Of a stretch of DNA of 64,000 nucleotides, positions 52,775 through 63,154 are shown piece after piece. Under the pieces are notes generated by a model, which had not been told where the DNA came from, made no database searches, and saw only the letters and a list, made by a program, of their open reading frames with translations. The stretch spans positions 62,001-126,000 of the forward strand of contig CALKER010000004.1 of assembly GCA_938084835.1 (NCBI GenBank). Direction: 5' to 3'. Source of the DNA: an uncultured Thermoguttaceae bacterium (GTDB lineage Bacteria > Planctomycetota > Planctomycetia > Pirellulales > Thermoguttaceae). The position numbers and the translations under genes are program-made. How positions within the stretch are numbered: position 1 is the first letter of the stretch; every line of letters starts with the position of its first letter.

Positions 52775-53926
52775 TTAGGGCGAGGCTTCCACAACAACAT
52801 GGCTTGAAGAAAGTGGTGGAACAGCTTCGGGCACAAGTTGGCTAAGCCTGTGCCGATCGACTTCAATCCCAAGACCTGGTCCCACCGGCACATAGGCCAA
52901 GTCTCTTTCAATACGAAGAGGAGTGGCAAGAATTTCGGCGGCCAAAAATTGCGGACCATTAAGAGCCGCCGGAAAATTCAACCCGTAAGCTCCATATAAA
53001 TGAAGCATGGCGGCCAGACTCACCTCCGGGTCGGTAAGCCCACTCCCCAAGGCAAGCAGGCCCGCATCTTCCAGAATTTCCAGCTGCCGTCGGGCCGACA
53101 ATAACCCCCCTACTCGGGCCACCTTCAAGGCAAGCCCATCGATGGCTTCCAAACGAATGAGCTCCATCAAATCACGAGGCGTTATCACTCCCTCGTCCAT
53201 GATAACAGGTATGGCCCCGACCCGCCGGAGCTCACGATAAGCGGAGATTAGGTTGGGACGGACGGGCTGCTCCAACACGTCAACACCCACATCGGCCAAC
53301 CGTCTAACCGCTTGCTTGGCCGTATGCGGATCGTACCCGCCGTTCGCGTCGGCCCAAAGAAAACCATGAGGAGCTCGGCGCCGCACTAGCCGCGCTAGTT
53401 CCACATCGAAGCGCAAATCCGGAGCCACCTTCAGATTAAAATTGCTATAGCCGCGCTCCAGCCCCTCTTCCACGACCGTTTCCGCCTCCTCCAGGGAGGC
53501 AGCGTTAACGGTCCAACTGAGCCTGACCGGCTGTGGCGGCGACTTTCCCCACAAACGCCACAGCGGCTGCCCCAAGATCTTCCCGGCCAGGTCGTGCAGC
53601 GCAAGATCGATCCCACAACGAGTCAAGGGAAAACCCTGCGTCCAGCCAGGCGCAAGGACTCGATCGAGCTCCGCGTTAATCGATTCAATTTCCAAGGGAT
53701 TTCGGCGCAACAGGGCAGGACCGTAATACCGTTGCACAAGAACTAGCGCCGTCTCCGGGGTCTCATAGGTCCAACGGGTAGTAAACGGACTTTGCCCCCA
53801 ACCGATAGTTCCATCATCGGTGGTGATGGCCACCGTCACCACATGGTGGCCTTGCCCACCTAGGAACTTGAAAAACCCTCGGTACGGATAAACCGTGTGC
53901 CACAACTCGACGCGGACAATTTCCAT
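52775..53926 (-). CDS. Enolase-superfamily enzyme (muconate lactonizing / o-succinylbenzoate synthase-like)
   Basis: Acid-base chemistry on a carboxylate through an Mg-stabilised enolate; substrate unknown. Seen: 383 residues; N-terminal capping domain with VTVAITTDDGTIGWGQSPF, a TIM-barrel domain with metal ligands D193 (WADANGGYD), E219 (VLEQPVRP) and D244 or E245 (VIMDEG), and the opposite-face base K268 (LALKVARVGG). The second-strand KxK motif reads N164-L-K166, so the first Lys is Asn. Start: ATG at 53926 with AAGGA about 10 nt upstream. It lies 213 nt downstream of ilvD on the same strand; shared transcription is possible but not shown. Confidence 0.85.
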   Translation of the reverse strand: MEIVRVELWHTVYPYRGFFKFLGGQGHHVVTVAITTDDGTIGWGQSPFTTRWTYETPETALVLVQRYYGPALLRRNPLEIESINAELDRVLAPGWTQGFPLTRCGIDLALHDLAGKILGQPLWRLWGKSPPQPVRLSWTVNAASLEEAETVVEEGLERGYSNFNLKVAPDLRFDVELARLVRRRAPHGFLWADANGGYDPHTAKQAVRRLADVGVDVLEQPVRPNLISAYRELRRVGAIPVIMDEGVITPRDLMELIRLEAIDGLALKVARVGGLLSARRQLEILEDAGLLALGSGLTDPEVSLAAMLHLYGAYGLNFPAALNGPQFLAAEILATPLRIERDLAYVPVGPGLGIEVDRHRLSQLVPEAVPPLSSSHVVVEASP

Positions 53927-54139
53927 AAAATATTCCTTGAGCACAAGGTTCGAGGAGATTGCTCTACCGGTCGGGACGGCTGAATACAAAAGTTACTGCA
54001 TTACAAAGCTTTTCCCACCTGGCCGGTGACGTTAATTCTCCAGTCGGCGGTTCCACCGAGTACAGATAGCCTCCCACAGCGCCGGCTCGAAAGCAACGCC
54101 TCTCGGTATTCCACACCCTCCTTGCGGAATCAGCAAGAA

Positions 54140-55972
54140 TCAAAAATTCCACTGAAGGACGGCGCCAGTGTCGGCGCTTGTGGCGAATTTTACGTATCGA
54201 GCCAGCCATCCTCGAGTAAACCGCGGTGCCGGAGGTTTCCACCGAGCTCGCCGCCTCGCTAATTCCTCGTCCGACAGCCGCACCGTCAATTTTCTGGCGG
54301 GAATATCAATCTCGATAATATCTCCGGGTTCAATCAACGCGATAGGACCTCCCTCGGCTGCTTCCGGACTAATGTGTCCAATGCAGGCTCCCGAGGTGCC
54401 ACCGGAAAAGCGTCCGTCGGTGATAAGAGCCACCTTGTCGCCCAGGCCCAACCCCTGGATGGCACTTGTGGGGGCCAGCATCTCTTGCATGCCGGGACCT
54501 CCCTTGGGTCCTTCGTAGCGGATCACTACCACATCACCGGGCTTAACTTTGCCGCCGACAATTCCCTCGTAGGCCTCGGTTTCCGAATCGAAGATGACCG
54601 CCGGGCCACTGAAGCGGAACATGTTCGGCGTCATGCCGGCTGTCTTCACGATTGAGCCCTTAGGAGCCAAATTGCCAAACAGCACCGCTAAGCCGCCTTC
54701 CTGACTATAGGCATTGTCAACTTCGCGAATACAATCGTAGGGATCGAAGCCGAGCTCAGTTGCGGAGAGCTCGTGGATGGTTCGGCCGTCATGTTCCACG
54801 CTCATGGGCCCGGCCCCCATAGGCCCAGGTCGAACTGCAGCCAAACGCAGCGCCTCCTGGGACGGTTCCCGACCACGGACGTCGAATTGGGCGACATTTT
54901 CCCCCAGGGTACGGCCGGTAACCGTTGGGCAATCGAGGTTCAGCAGTCCCGGTTTTCCCCGGACCAAGGCTCCTAATATGGTGTGAACTCCTCCAGAATT
55001 GTGAAGATTCTCGACATGGTATGGGCCATTGGGTGCGATTTTGCACAAGTTGGGAACCTGCCGGCTCAATTCGTCGATGCGACTCATGGGATATTCGATA
55101 CCTGCCTCGCGAGCCACGGCTAACATATGGAGCACAGTGTTCGTGCTGCCGCCGATAGCCATGTCCAAAATAAACGCGTTGTCCACGGACTTTTCCGTGA
55201 CTATTTCTCTTGGTAAGAGACCATGACCAGCACCGAGCCGTTCGTAATCGTAAACCATCTGAATGATCCGACGTGCTGCCCAGCGATAAAGGTACTTACG
55301 CTCGGCGCTGGTGGCCAGCAGCGTGCCGTTCATAGGAAGAGCCAGTCCAAGAGCTTCACACAGACAATTCATGCTGTTGGCGGTAAACAGGCCTGAGCAC
55401 GAACCGCATGTGGGGCAAGCGGCCCGCTCGATTTCGTATAATTGCTCCGCGCTTAAAAGTCCCTTCTGCTTGGCTGCGGCCGCTTTAAAAGCACTAATTA
55501 GATCAACAATCTCCCCGTTGGATGTCCGGCCGGCCTGCATCGGACCGCCACTAACAACGATCGTGGGTATATTGCAACGCACGGCACCCAAAAGCATCCC
55601 CGGGACAATCTTATCGCAATTGGGAATGCAGATCATTCCGTCAAAGCAATGCCCTTCGATCATCGTCTCGAGGGAATCGGCGATTAGCTCCCGCGACGGC
55701 AAGGAATACTTCATGCCGGTGTGTCCCATCGCAATGCCGTCGTCCAAGGCAATGGTGTTAAAGATGAAGGGCACTCCCCCGGCTTCCCACACACACTGTT
55801 TTATATAGGCCGCCACTTTGTCGAGGTGCACGTGACCAGGCACAATTTCAGAATGGCTGGAACAGATCGCAATAAACGGCTTATTAAAATCCTCATCCTT
55901 CAAGCCTATAGCCCGAAGCAGGCTGCGATGAGGTGAACGGGCATCTCCACGTTTCACCGTGTCGGAACGCAT
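54140..55972 (-). CDS. ilvD: Dihydroxy-acid dehydratase
   Basis: Dehydrates 2,3-dihydroxy-3-methylbutanoate and its homologue in valine, leucine and isoleucine synthesis; needs an Fe-S cluster. Seen: 610 residues (family about 560-615); substrate/cluster segments [12 protein letters not shown] with Cys, [17 protein letters not shown] with a Cys pair, and GRFSGGTSG near the C-terminus. The N-terminal [18 protein letters not shown] segment and the cysteine pattern suit the ilvD group rather than 6-phosphogluconate dehydratase (edd). Start: ATG at 55972 with a perfect AAGGAGGT 5 nt upstream. No other ilv genes are in the window. Confidence 0.95.
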   Translation of the reverse strand: MRSDTVKRGDARSPHRSLLRAIGLKDEDFNKPFIAICSSHSEIVPGHVHLDKVAAYIKQCVWEAGGVPFIFNTIALDDGIAMGHTGMKYSLPSRELIADSLETMIEGHCFDGMICIPNCDKIVPGMLLGAVRCNIPTIVVSGGPMQAGRTSNGEIVDLISAFKAAAAKQKGLLSAEQLYEIERAACPTCGSCSGLFTANSMNCLCEALGLALPMNGTLLATSAERKYLYRWAARRIIQMVYDYERLGAGHGLLPREIVTEKSVDNAFILDMAIGGSTNTVLHMLAVAREAGIEYPMSRIDELSRQVPNLCKIAPNGPYHVENLHNSGGVHTILGALVRGKPGLLNLDCPTVTGRTLGENVAQFDVRGREPSQEALRLAAVRPGPMGAGPMSVEHDGRTIHELSATELGFDPYDCIREVDNAYSQEGGLAVLFGNLAPKGSIVKTAGMTPNMFRFSGPAVIFDSETEAYEGIVGGKVKPGDVVVIRYEGPKGGPGMQEMLAPTSAIQGLGLGDKVALITDGRFSGGTSGACIGHISPEAAEGGPIALIEPGDIIEIDIPARKLTVRLSDEELARRRARWKPPAPRFTRGWLARYVKFATSADTGAVLQWNF

Positions 55973-56938
55973 GGGGACCTCCTTCGATTACCCTTCTAAC
56001 GAAACGGAATGACACCACAACCTGGACTGCCTGCCATGCTGGCGATAGCCTAAACGCACCGCAACACCGAAAAAGCTGCTTTTTGACAGCTTCATCCAAT
56101 TCTCAAATGCCACCCACACAAATGAAGAAGTCGCTCCAAGTTCCTGTAAGTTACGGAAGAACAACCTCGGGGTTGGAAACCACCGGGAAGGACCTCACCT
56201 GGTAACTGCAAGGTCAAGCCACGCACGCTTAATCGTTTTTGGCGATCTCAAAATAAATACCGCGCGAGAGAACTCCGTATTTTCCACAATTTGCAGGGGG
56301 ATGCAACCACGTTCCCGAACGCAAGGACAAGAGCAATTGCCAAAAACCTTGGCCGATCGCTTTCTCGCCCCATCCGCCCAATAACCGTGTGGAGTTTTCC
56401 CGTTACCCCTGCAAACAGACTTACGTCGGCAATGATGAGGGCTGCCGGGAAGAGCTTTGTGAGGCGGTTCGACTGGGACGTCATTTAGGATGCCATTCCT
56501 CGAAAGCGCTGATCACGTCCTCCACACGCCTCCAGTCCGCTGACCACCGCACTAGCCCGGGGAAACTAACCGTTCACTGCGCCAACTTGGGTAACTAAAG
56601 GAAATTAAAGGCAAATAAAAGGAATTTTTGCGGTGCGAATTATCTGCCGGTTCCGCATAGATACTTGGCCTTGGGTTCCCAAACCACCCGGAAAAACACC
56701 TGCCGGCTAGACATTGCTTCTCCCCAGGTGATTTTTGCCCCAAGGCCAATCCGTACAGGGAAATCTATACCTCCCGGGGTGCTAGAGAGGAACCTAAGGG
56801 TTTCTCACCAATTACTGCCAAAGAGAAAATAGTGCCCGTCACCGGAGAAAATCAGGAGGAAAGACTGGAAGCCTCGACCGCTGCCTAATCGGGAACCCCT
56901 AAATAGGCGGTCGCAACCCTGCCGAATTCATCGCCTGG
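55973..56938. other. Spacer between ilvD and the DHS-like gene
   Basis: 966 bases with no supported ORF. An interrupted inverted repeat (about 56874-56914, GACCG...CGGTC) lies downstream of the DHS-like gene but has no T run. No T-box or leucine-type leader is evident upstream of ilvD. Confidence 0.42.
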
Positions 56939-57997
56939 CTAGGTGACGGTCACTGCCGGTACTCCTAGGAACTCATTTAGCCGACGCTCTTGTCGGTACT
57001 TCCAAGCCCCCTTCTGATAGGCATAGCCCACGATCAGGGGCGCAGCAAGGGTCGCCTCACTGAAGACCATTTGCTCAAAGCCAGTGTCCACCTTCCCCCA
57101 ACTGGTAGCCTCACGAAGGGTGCTACCGGAAAGTCCACCATCGCGAACATCCGCCACCGTGACCTGGATGGCGTAGCGGTGCATGGGCGCGGGCGTCCCA
57201 AGGAGATCCGTAGCTACCACTACGTCTTGGGCAAAATTTTTAGGCACACCACCCCCGAACATCACAAGCCCAGACTGCGATACATGCCGCTTGAGCTGTG
57301 TCAGCTCTACAAAATCTTTCACCGAATCGATACTCACCTTTGCTTCCGCCCCCCGGGCCACTTGGTGCAGCAGAAGACCAAAGCCCGCCGAACAATCGCT
57401 AAAAGCTGGACAAAAAATCGGCACTCCATGCCGGTAGGCCTGAAAGACAAGGGAATTGTCATCCTCCAAGCCGCGGGATTCCAAATAAGCGCCCATCGCA
57501 TAAATGAACTCCCGGCTGGAATAGGCCCGGGGCTCCAATTGGTCCGCCACACTGCGAACGGTCTCGTCACAGATGCGGAGCTGCTCTTCGTCGATTAAGG
57601 TGTCATAAATGCGATCAATGTACAAGTCGCGTAACGTCTCATCGTGAACACCCGTCCGAAGGATGAGGTCGCCCTGATAATGGCGAAAACCAAGAGCTTC
57701 GAAAAAGTCCTGGTCCACAATATTGGCGCCGGTGGCCACGACAATATCCACCATGCGGAAGCGGACCATGTCGGCAAACATCTTCCGTAAGCCCGCACTG
57801 ACTAAAGAACCGGCAAGGCACAAAATGACTGCACACTCAGGATCGGCGAGCATGCGATGGTAAATCTCTGCCGCCCGAGCAAGATCTCTCGCCGAGAAAG
57901 CCATCTTGCCCATCGCTTCCACAAGATCCACCACCGGATAGCGTGTGATGTCGATATGTTCGACCGGCGTGTGGAGAAAATCCTTCTTTTCCTTCAT
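56939..57997 (-). CDS. Deoxyhypusine-synthase family protein
   Basis: Family enzymes transfer the aminobutyl group of spermidine. Seen: 352 residues (human DHS 369); NAD-binding-type segments LAGSLVSAGLRKMFADMV (about 61-78) and ATGANIVDQDFFEALG (88-103), and the active-site region REATSWGKVD with the Lys that forms the enzyme intermediate at K302. Known: in archaea and eukaryotes the target is eIF5A; bacteria lack hypusine, and bacterial homologues have been linked to homospermidine or other polyamine chemistry. Inferred: a polyamine aminobutyl transferase here. Start: ATG at 57997 with GGAG about 10 nt upstream; the frame is open to 58162 but that part is not conserved and contains a 14-nt tandem repeat (58101). 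It is 186 nt downstream of glyA on the same strand. Confidence 0.88.
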   Translation of the reverse strand: MKEKKDFLHTPVEHIDITRYPVVDLVEAMGKMAFSARDLARAAEIYHRMLADPECAVILCLAGSLVSAGLRKMFADMVRFRMVDIVVATGANIVDQDFFEALGFRHYQGDLILRTGVHDETLRDLYIDRIYDTLIDEEQLRICDETVRSVADQLEPRAYSSREFIYAMGAYLESRGLEDDNSLVFQAYRHGVPIFCPAFSDCSAGFGLLLHQVARGAEAKVSIDSVKDFVELTQLKRHVSQSGLVMFGGGVPKNFAQDVVVATDLLGTPAPMHRYAIQVTVADVRDGGLSGSTLREATSWGKVDTGFEQMVFSEATLAAPLIVGYAYQKGAWKYRQERRLNEFLGVPAVTVT

Positions 57998-58100
57998 TTG
58001 GCGAATCTCCGTCAAGCGCGATGCAATGTTCTGGTGGGGTATTTTCTCTTTTCCCCGCCCTTGTTTCCTACCATTACATTTTTCAGGGCCCGACTTTTTA

Positions 58101-58127
58101 AACAAGCATTTTTGAACAAGCATTCGG
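58101..58127. repeat. Short tandem repeat, 14-nt period
   Basis: AACAAGCATT occurs at 58101-58110 and again at 58115-58124 (period 14), in the spacer between glyA and the DHS-like gene. Confidence 0.7.
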
Positions 58128-58183
58128 TGGCAGGCCAAAAAAGCGAGGAGCCGCGTGCGCACTTCAGGTTGTGCTGGTCCCTG

Positions 58184-59542
58184 CTACTCCACCGATACGT
58201 AGCCCGGTGGCGGGAAGCGGAGACAAAGCTCCGCGACTTCCTGGCGGATTCGGCCCACCACCCGGTCCGGATCGTCTAAATTTCGGCATACGGTGTCAAT
58301 CCAGGAGGCGATGAGATCCATTTCCGGCTCTTTCATTCCCATGGAAGTGATCGCCGGCGTGCCTAAGCGAACACCGCTAGTAACGAAAGGTTTGCGTGGA
58401 TCGCCAGGCACCATATTGAAGTTGCAGATAATCCCTGCCCGCGCCAAGGCCTTGGCGACTTCTTTGCCCGTGTGGGGGGTATGACGAAAATCCATCAACA
58501 GCAGGTGATTATCTGTACCACCACTTGCCAACTGATAACCTTTTTCCAGGAGTTTTTCCGCCAAGCGTCGACAGTTCCGTACCACTTGTCGGGCGTATTG
58601 CCGATACTCTTCCGTACTAGCTTCTTTGAAGGCAACCGCCATGGCGGCAATGACGTTCACATGTGGTCCCCCTTGCAAACCAGGGAAAACAGCCCGATCT
58701 ATTCGCTTGGCCAACGTGGAGGAATCTTCAGGGTGATATTTCTCCCGATAACGATCTTCCACACGGCAGAGGATAAACCCGGCTCGAGGACCCCGGAGAA
58801 GTTTATGACATGTACTCGTGACCACGTCGCAGTGGGGGACGGGATCGGGATGCACGCCGCCGACTATCAAGCCGTTAATATGAGCAATATCCGCTACTAA
58901 ATAAGCCTCCACCTCACGGGCAATTTCCGCAAATTTGTCGTATTCCAGAATGCGGGGATAGGCCGTGGCTCCCACCCAAATCAGTTGGGGCCGCTCCCGA
59001 CGGGCAATATCGCGAATTTGATCGTAGTCCAGCAACCCGGTTTGAGGATCCGGCCCATATGGGATTTGAAAATAATCGATCCCAGAGAAGTTCACCTTCC
59101 ATCCATGGGTCAAGTGTCCCCCAGCCGGCACAGGCATCCCCATAAATTTTGCGCCCGGTTTAAGCAAAGCTCGATAAACGGCTTGATTGGCAGGAGAACC
59201 AGAATACGGCTGAACATTTGCGTGCTCGGCACCAAAAAGAGCCTTAACCCGATCTATCGCCAACTGCTCGATTCGGTCGATGATCTCATTGCCTTCGTAA
59301 TAACGGGCGTTCGGGTAACCTTCGGCGTATTTATTGGTGAGTATTGAGCCGGTGGCTTCGAGGACCGCCAACGACGCAAAGTTTTCCGAAGGAATCATCT
59401 TTAGCGTGGTTGACTCCGCCCGCATTTGCTCTACGAGCAGGCGAAAGATCTCAGAATCGGTACGCCGCAAATTGGCGTAGCGCTGGACGCTGCCAAGTCC
59501 TTGTGTTGAAAGATCCGCAAGACTACTGTCACATTGAGTCAT
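58184..59542 (-). CDS. glyA: Serine hydroxymethyltransferase
   Basis: Interconverts serine and glycine with tetrahydrofolate, feeding one-carbon metabolism; PLP enzyme. Seen: 452 residues (E. coli 417); MIPSENFASLAVLEATGS, YEGNEIIDRIEQLAIDR, and the PLP-lysine motif STCHKLLRGPRAG with K247 (most families read TTTHKTLRGPRGG, so Thr to Cys and Thr to Leu replacements flank the Lys). The N-terminus is about 20 residues longer than in E. coli. Start: ATG at 59542, or TTG one codon earlier. The DHS-like gene lies downstream. Confidence 0.96.
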   Translation of the reverse strand: MTQCDSSLADLSTQGLGSVQRYANLRRTDSEIFRLLVEQMRAESTTLKMIPSENFASLAVLEATGSILTNKYAEGYPNARYYEGNEIIDRIEQLAIDRVKALFGAEHANVQPYSGSPANQAVYRALLKPGAKFMGMPVPAGGHLTHGWKVNFSGIDYFQIPYGPDPQTGLLDYDQIRDIARRERPQLIWVGATAYPRILEYDKFAEIAREVEAYLVADIAHINGLIVGGVHPDPVPHCDVVTSTCHKLLRGPRAGFILCRVEDRYREKYHPEDSSTLAKRIDRAVFPGLQGGPHVNVIAAMAVAFKEASTEEYRQYARQVVRNCRRLAEKLLEKGYQLASGGTDNHLLLMDFRHTPHTGKEVAKALARAGIICNFNMVPGDPRKPFVTSGVRLGTPAITSMGMKEPEMDLIASWIDTVCRNLDDPDRVVGRIRQEVAELCLRFPPPGYVSVE

Positions 59543-60758
59543 CAATCCCGATACTCCCGTTTCTGCGAAAGGCTTCCATTTGCGGGAAATGCGAAAGTCT
59601 AGTCACGCCGTTCGCGAGCATCTTTAGCCGAAACCGCTTCGGAAAGCTTTCCCCCGGCCTGACGACATCCCTGCCGTTGGAAATTGACTGCCTCCCCCCC
59701 GCAATTGCTTAATTTACGGAAAACGATCATGCTAACTACCCCCCGGCCGGATGACGCGATCCGACCCAAAACATCCGCAAAGGTTTCTTAACAGAATGGT
59801 ACCCAATTCCGCATTATTATGGTAACCCACGGAGGCGACACTCCCCAGTCGCAACACGATACGCACGCACGGCCCTTCGCCAAGTGAAGGAAACCCAACG
59901 GTGCCGTTTTATAACATGCACCGGAGGAATCCTCGCAACAACCCTGCTCGGCACTTTGAGGGTCAAAAAGTCGTACAGGCGATTAGCACCTTAAGACTCT
60001 TTGCCACAACAAATCATCAGAAATTTTAGAAAATTAAGGAAGTTTTCTTGCCCAGATGGTGCGTAGCCTATCGGTTTCCGCCGGGACACCCCTATAGGCG
60101 GGCACAATATTCCAGGTACAACTATTTGCCTACCTCACACGATGGGGGAGGTTTAACGAGGCACTAAAGACCTCCTCTTCGACCCCGCTCGGCACGCACT
60201 GCTTGGGGAGAATAGAGGGAACCCGTATCCGTGACCGGACTATCCACTTAAGGAAGCACCGTCCTCCAGTAGCTGCCAACGGCGGTATTGGGGGTGTGTC
60301 GAAATTTCTCTTCTTCCGTTCGCAGTGGGGACTGTTCCCGCAAAGGCTAAATTCCCGCAAAGAATAGATTTAAGAACCCCCGCCAGCCCGGAAACGTCCG
60401 AGGTTGAGAGATGCCCCCGCAGAGAGAAACTTTTTTCGAATGCGAGCCTCTCGCTATGTGCCCACGAGCCTTTGGCCTCACAAAGCCCAGTTTTTTTAGC
60501 GTTTTAAGCCTGAGCCCTTAAAACTTATGCCTCATCGACCATAGCGGTCGGATTTGGCGATAATAGCGGAAGAGGTACGGTGACCTCTGAGTTTAAATTG
60601 CGGAAGCCGAAACGGGGATCCCAACCCAACAAATGCCGGCAGACTTCCGGCACGCAATTCGGCGGAAAAGCGTCCCGAAAAGATCAAGGCCTCGGGATCG
60701 TTCTTGCACTTTCCGGGGGTGGTTCCCCGCTTAGATTGTAGGAAGGTACTTTGCCGCG
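59543..60758. other. Long spacer between divergent glyA and the VWA gene
   Basis: About 1.2 kb, no supported ORF (60130-60360 and 60532-60840 lack any resemblance). It holds a 17-nt-period repeat (60335-60362) and a weak hairpin with a T run near 60465-60497. No riboswitch recognised by eye upstream of glyA. Confidence 0.45.
60335..60362. repeat. Short tandem repeat, 17-nt period
   Basis: TTCCCGCAAAG occurs at 60335-60345 and 60352-60362 (period 17), in the glyA-VWA spacer. Confidence 0.7.
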
Positions 60759-62999
60759 GTGACGGTCGAGCCTGTAACCGGAAACACTTGGATCGCGTTG
60801 GGACTAGTGATCCTACTATTATGGGGTGTAATTCTGCCAATTAAGGCGGTAAAACTGCCTTGGCAGAGGAGATTGATTCTGAAAGGCTTACGTGGGTGTC
60901 TTTTTGCTATCGTTGTCATCCTCCTACTCCGACCCAGCCTGGTGTTTCTCAAGCCAGAGCGGTTCGCAGGCAGCGTGATCTTTTTGGTCGACGCATCCCG
61001 AAGTATGCAAGTGGCTGACGGACCGGCCGGCGCCACGCGGTACGAGACGCTTTCAAAGCTTTTCCATACCAATCGCCGTTTTATTGACGATCTGACCAAG
61101 CAGCTCACCGTGCGGAGCTATTCATTTGGTCAGGAACTCCAGCTGCTGCGCACGGTGGACGGTCAACTTCAACTGCCACCCGAACCACTCGAGCCGGAAT
61201 CGGCACTGAGCTGGGCTCTTCAGGAAATTGCTTTTCGGGAAGCGGGACAACGTCTTCTGGCGGTGGTGGTTCTCACCGACGGTGCCCAGCGTGCGGCCCC
61301 ACCACGCGATACCCCTGTGCAGGTGGCCATTAGTCAATACCAGCGGCTGGGAATACCGATCTACGCCGTGCCATTCGGCGAGCCCCGCGGAGCCGGGCGG
61401 TTCTGCGATGTCGTTGTGGATAACCTCCTTGTGCCTTCCGCTGCTGTGGTTGATAACGAAGTGGAAGTCTCCGTCTCAGTCCTGGTAGAAGGCTTGCCTG
61501 GGAGGAAGCTTCCGGTGGAACTTTGGGCAGAAGGCCCCGGCCAAGGGGAACTACTTTCGTCAACACAACTCATTGCTTCGTCGGTGAGCCATCAGGAAAC
61601 AATTCGCCTAAGCTTTACCCCCAAAGTTGCTGGGGAACTGAAACTGGTCGTACACATACCTCCCCAGCCTGGAGAAACTATTCTGCAAAATAACACTCGG
61701 GCGGCGGTGCTCCCAGTAACTCGAGGAGGGCTTCGGCTGCTTTTGGTGGAGAGTTTTCCGCCTCGGCCTGAGTTTGCCTTCCTTCGCCGCGTACTAACCC
61801 GGGGAGATCTATGGGAACTCGACGTGATCCTCCTTGATGCGCGGGGGATTCCACACCAACTGAAAGAACTTCATCGGCAGCTTTCAACTCGCGATTACCA
61901 AGTTTTCCTGCTGGGCAACGTTCCCGCGTGGATCGTGGACCAAGCCGACTGGCAACTCATCGTCAAAAAGGTACTTGACGGGGCGGGACTGATCATGATC
62001 GGCGGAGCCTGGAGTTTTGGCCCGGGTGGCTACGCGGACAGCCCTTTGGCCGATATCCTCCCGGTGCGAATGAGTCATCTGGAAATCCAGCGTATTGATG
62101 AACCACCCCGCGCCGACGTACATTTGTCCGGACCGCTTTACCTCGTGCCGGCAAGCGCGGGCTTGGCCGAGCTCCTTTTCGGTCAAGGAGAATCAGGTGG
62201 CAGCAGTCGCGACATCTGGAGCAAACTCCCACCGTTGGAAGGAAGCAACAAATTCGAAGGGGTCAAGCCCGCCGCTCAGGTCCTGGTGCAAACTCCTGCT
62301 GGGCAACCGATCGTGGCTTATCAGCCGGCCGGTAAGGGCCGCGTGATGGCCATCGGGGTGGATTCCACCTGGCGGTGGGCCCTCGGGGGATACAAGGAGT
62401 TCTTCGAACGGTTTTGGCGGCAGCTCATCAGTTTTGTTGCCAACAAAGAGGCCCTCCGTCGAGGTCCCTTGTGGATCGAGCTCCCCAAACGCTTGATGGC
62501 CCCAGGCATTGAAGTGGACTTCCTCGTCTATCATGAGCTCCCGGAGGAAGAGGCTGAAAATCTTCAATTGCTGGCCGAAGTGGCTGGGCTAGAATCATCG
62601 GTGGCCCTCGAGGCCCAGCCGGCGCAAAATGTTTGGCGTGGGTCCTTTAGCGCGCCCCAAGCAGCGGGAGACTACTGGATCAAGGTTCAGGCCCGCCGAG
62701 GAGAGACCATCGTCGAGACCGCTCAAGCTCGGTTCCTTGTGGAGGAACGGGACATCGAGCTTGAAAACCCCGCAGCAGATTGGACCATGCTTCAGCACCT
62801 TGCCGTAGCCACTGAAGGGGAGGTGATCCGAGTCGACGACTTTGCCCGACTTATTCGTCAACTGCAGGAGAAGACCCAAGAACTGGAAGCAACCCTCGAG
62901 GTCCGCATGCCCCTGTGGGACCGGTGGCCCTGGCTGGTGGCCGCGATACTTCTTGCTGTCAGCGAATGGTACCTTCGCCGCCGCTGGGGACTGGTTTAG
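60759..62999 (+). CDS. VWA and glutamine-amidotransferase-like membrane protein
   Basis: Function unknown; inner-membrane protein with a large periplasmic or cytoplasmic part. Seen: 746 residues; two N-terminal membrane helices (about 10-28 and 45-62), a VWA-type domain with MIDAS motif DASRS (78-82) and VVLTDGAQ near 163-170, and an Ig-like stretch with NNTRAAVLPV. A class I amidotransferase-like fold follows (about 325-540) with LLLVESFPPRPEFAFLRR, GAGLIMIGG and GVDSTWRWALGG. The protein ends with one more membrane helix (about 720-738). Known: such proteins recur in planctomycetes and resemble the batA-batB-type complexes of other phyla. Start: GTG at 60759 with GGAAGG about 12 nt upstream. 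No partner bat or MoxR gene is next to it here. Confidence 0.86.
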   Translation: MTVEPVTGNTWIALGLVILLLWGVILPIKAVKLPWQRRLILKGLRGCLFAIVVILLLRPSLVFLKPERFAGSVIFLVDASRSMQVADGPAGATRYETLSKLFHTNRRFIDDLTKQLTVRSYSFGQELQLLRTVDGQLQLPPEPLEPESALSWALQEIAFREAGQRLLAVVVLTDGAQRAAPPRDTPVQVAISQYQRLGIPIYAVPFGEPRGAGRFCDVVVDNLLVPSAAVVDNEVEVSVSVLVEGLPGRKLPVELWAEGPGQGELLSSTQLIASSVSHQETIRLSFTPKVAGELKLVVHIPPQPGETILQNNTRAAVLPVTRGGLRLLLVESFPPRPEFAFLRRVLTRGDLWELDVILLDARGIPHQLKELHRQLSTRDYQVFLLGNVPAWIVDQADWQLIVKKVLDGAGLIMIGGAWSFGPGGYADSPLADILPVRMSHLEIQRIDEPPRADVHLSGPLYLVPASAGLAELLFGQGESGGSSRDIWSKLPPLEGSNKFEGVKPAAQVLVQTPAGQPIVAYQPAGKGRVMAIGVDSTWRWALGGYKEFFERFWRQLISFVANKEALRRGPLWIELPKRLMAPGIEVDFLVYHELPEEEAENLQLLAEVAGLESSVALEAQPAQNVWRGSFSAPQAAGDYWIKVQARRGETIVETAQARFLVEERDIELENPAADWTMLQHLAVATEGEVIRVDDFARLIRQLQEKTQELEATLEVRMPLWDRWPWLVAAILLAVSEWYLRRRWGLV

Positions 63000-63011
63000 G
63001 GACAGCGACTC

Positions 63012-63039
63012 CTAAAAAACCCCGACAGTCCCCGGGGTT
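63012..63039 (-). terminator. Hairpin with minus-strand T run
   Basis: AACCCCG (63018-63024) pairs perfectly with CGGGGTT (63033-63039) across an 8-base loop. On the minus strand the stem is followed by TTTTAGG; on the plus strand a T run is missing. It sits 18 nt beyond the VWA stop codon, so it could still be a plus-strand end structure. Confidence 0.4.
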
Positions 63040-63154
63040 GCACTCGGAAAAAACCGCGGTATTGTGGTAAGACACAGGGCTCAAACTATTGGGTGGCGCA
63101 TCCGGCAAGCACGCGGACCTCTAACGATGGCTTTGATTTGGGGGGCCACGGCGG

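Noticed and set aside
59543-59760. Riboswitch upstream of glyA
   Set aside because: Read by eye in the minus orientation; no glycine, THF or SAM aptamer core motif could be matched.
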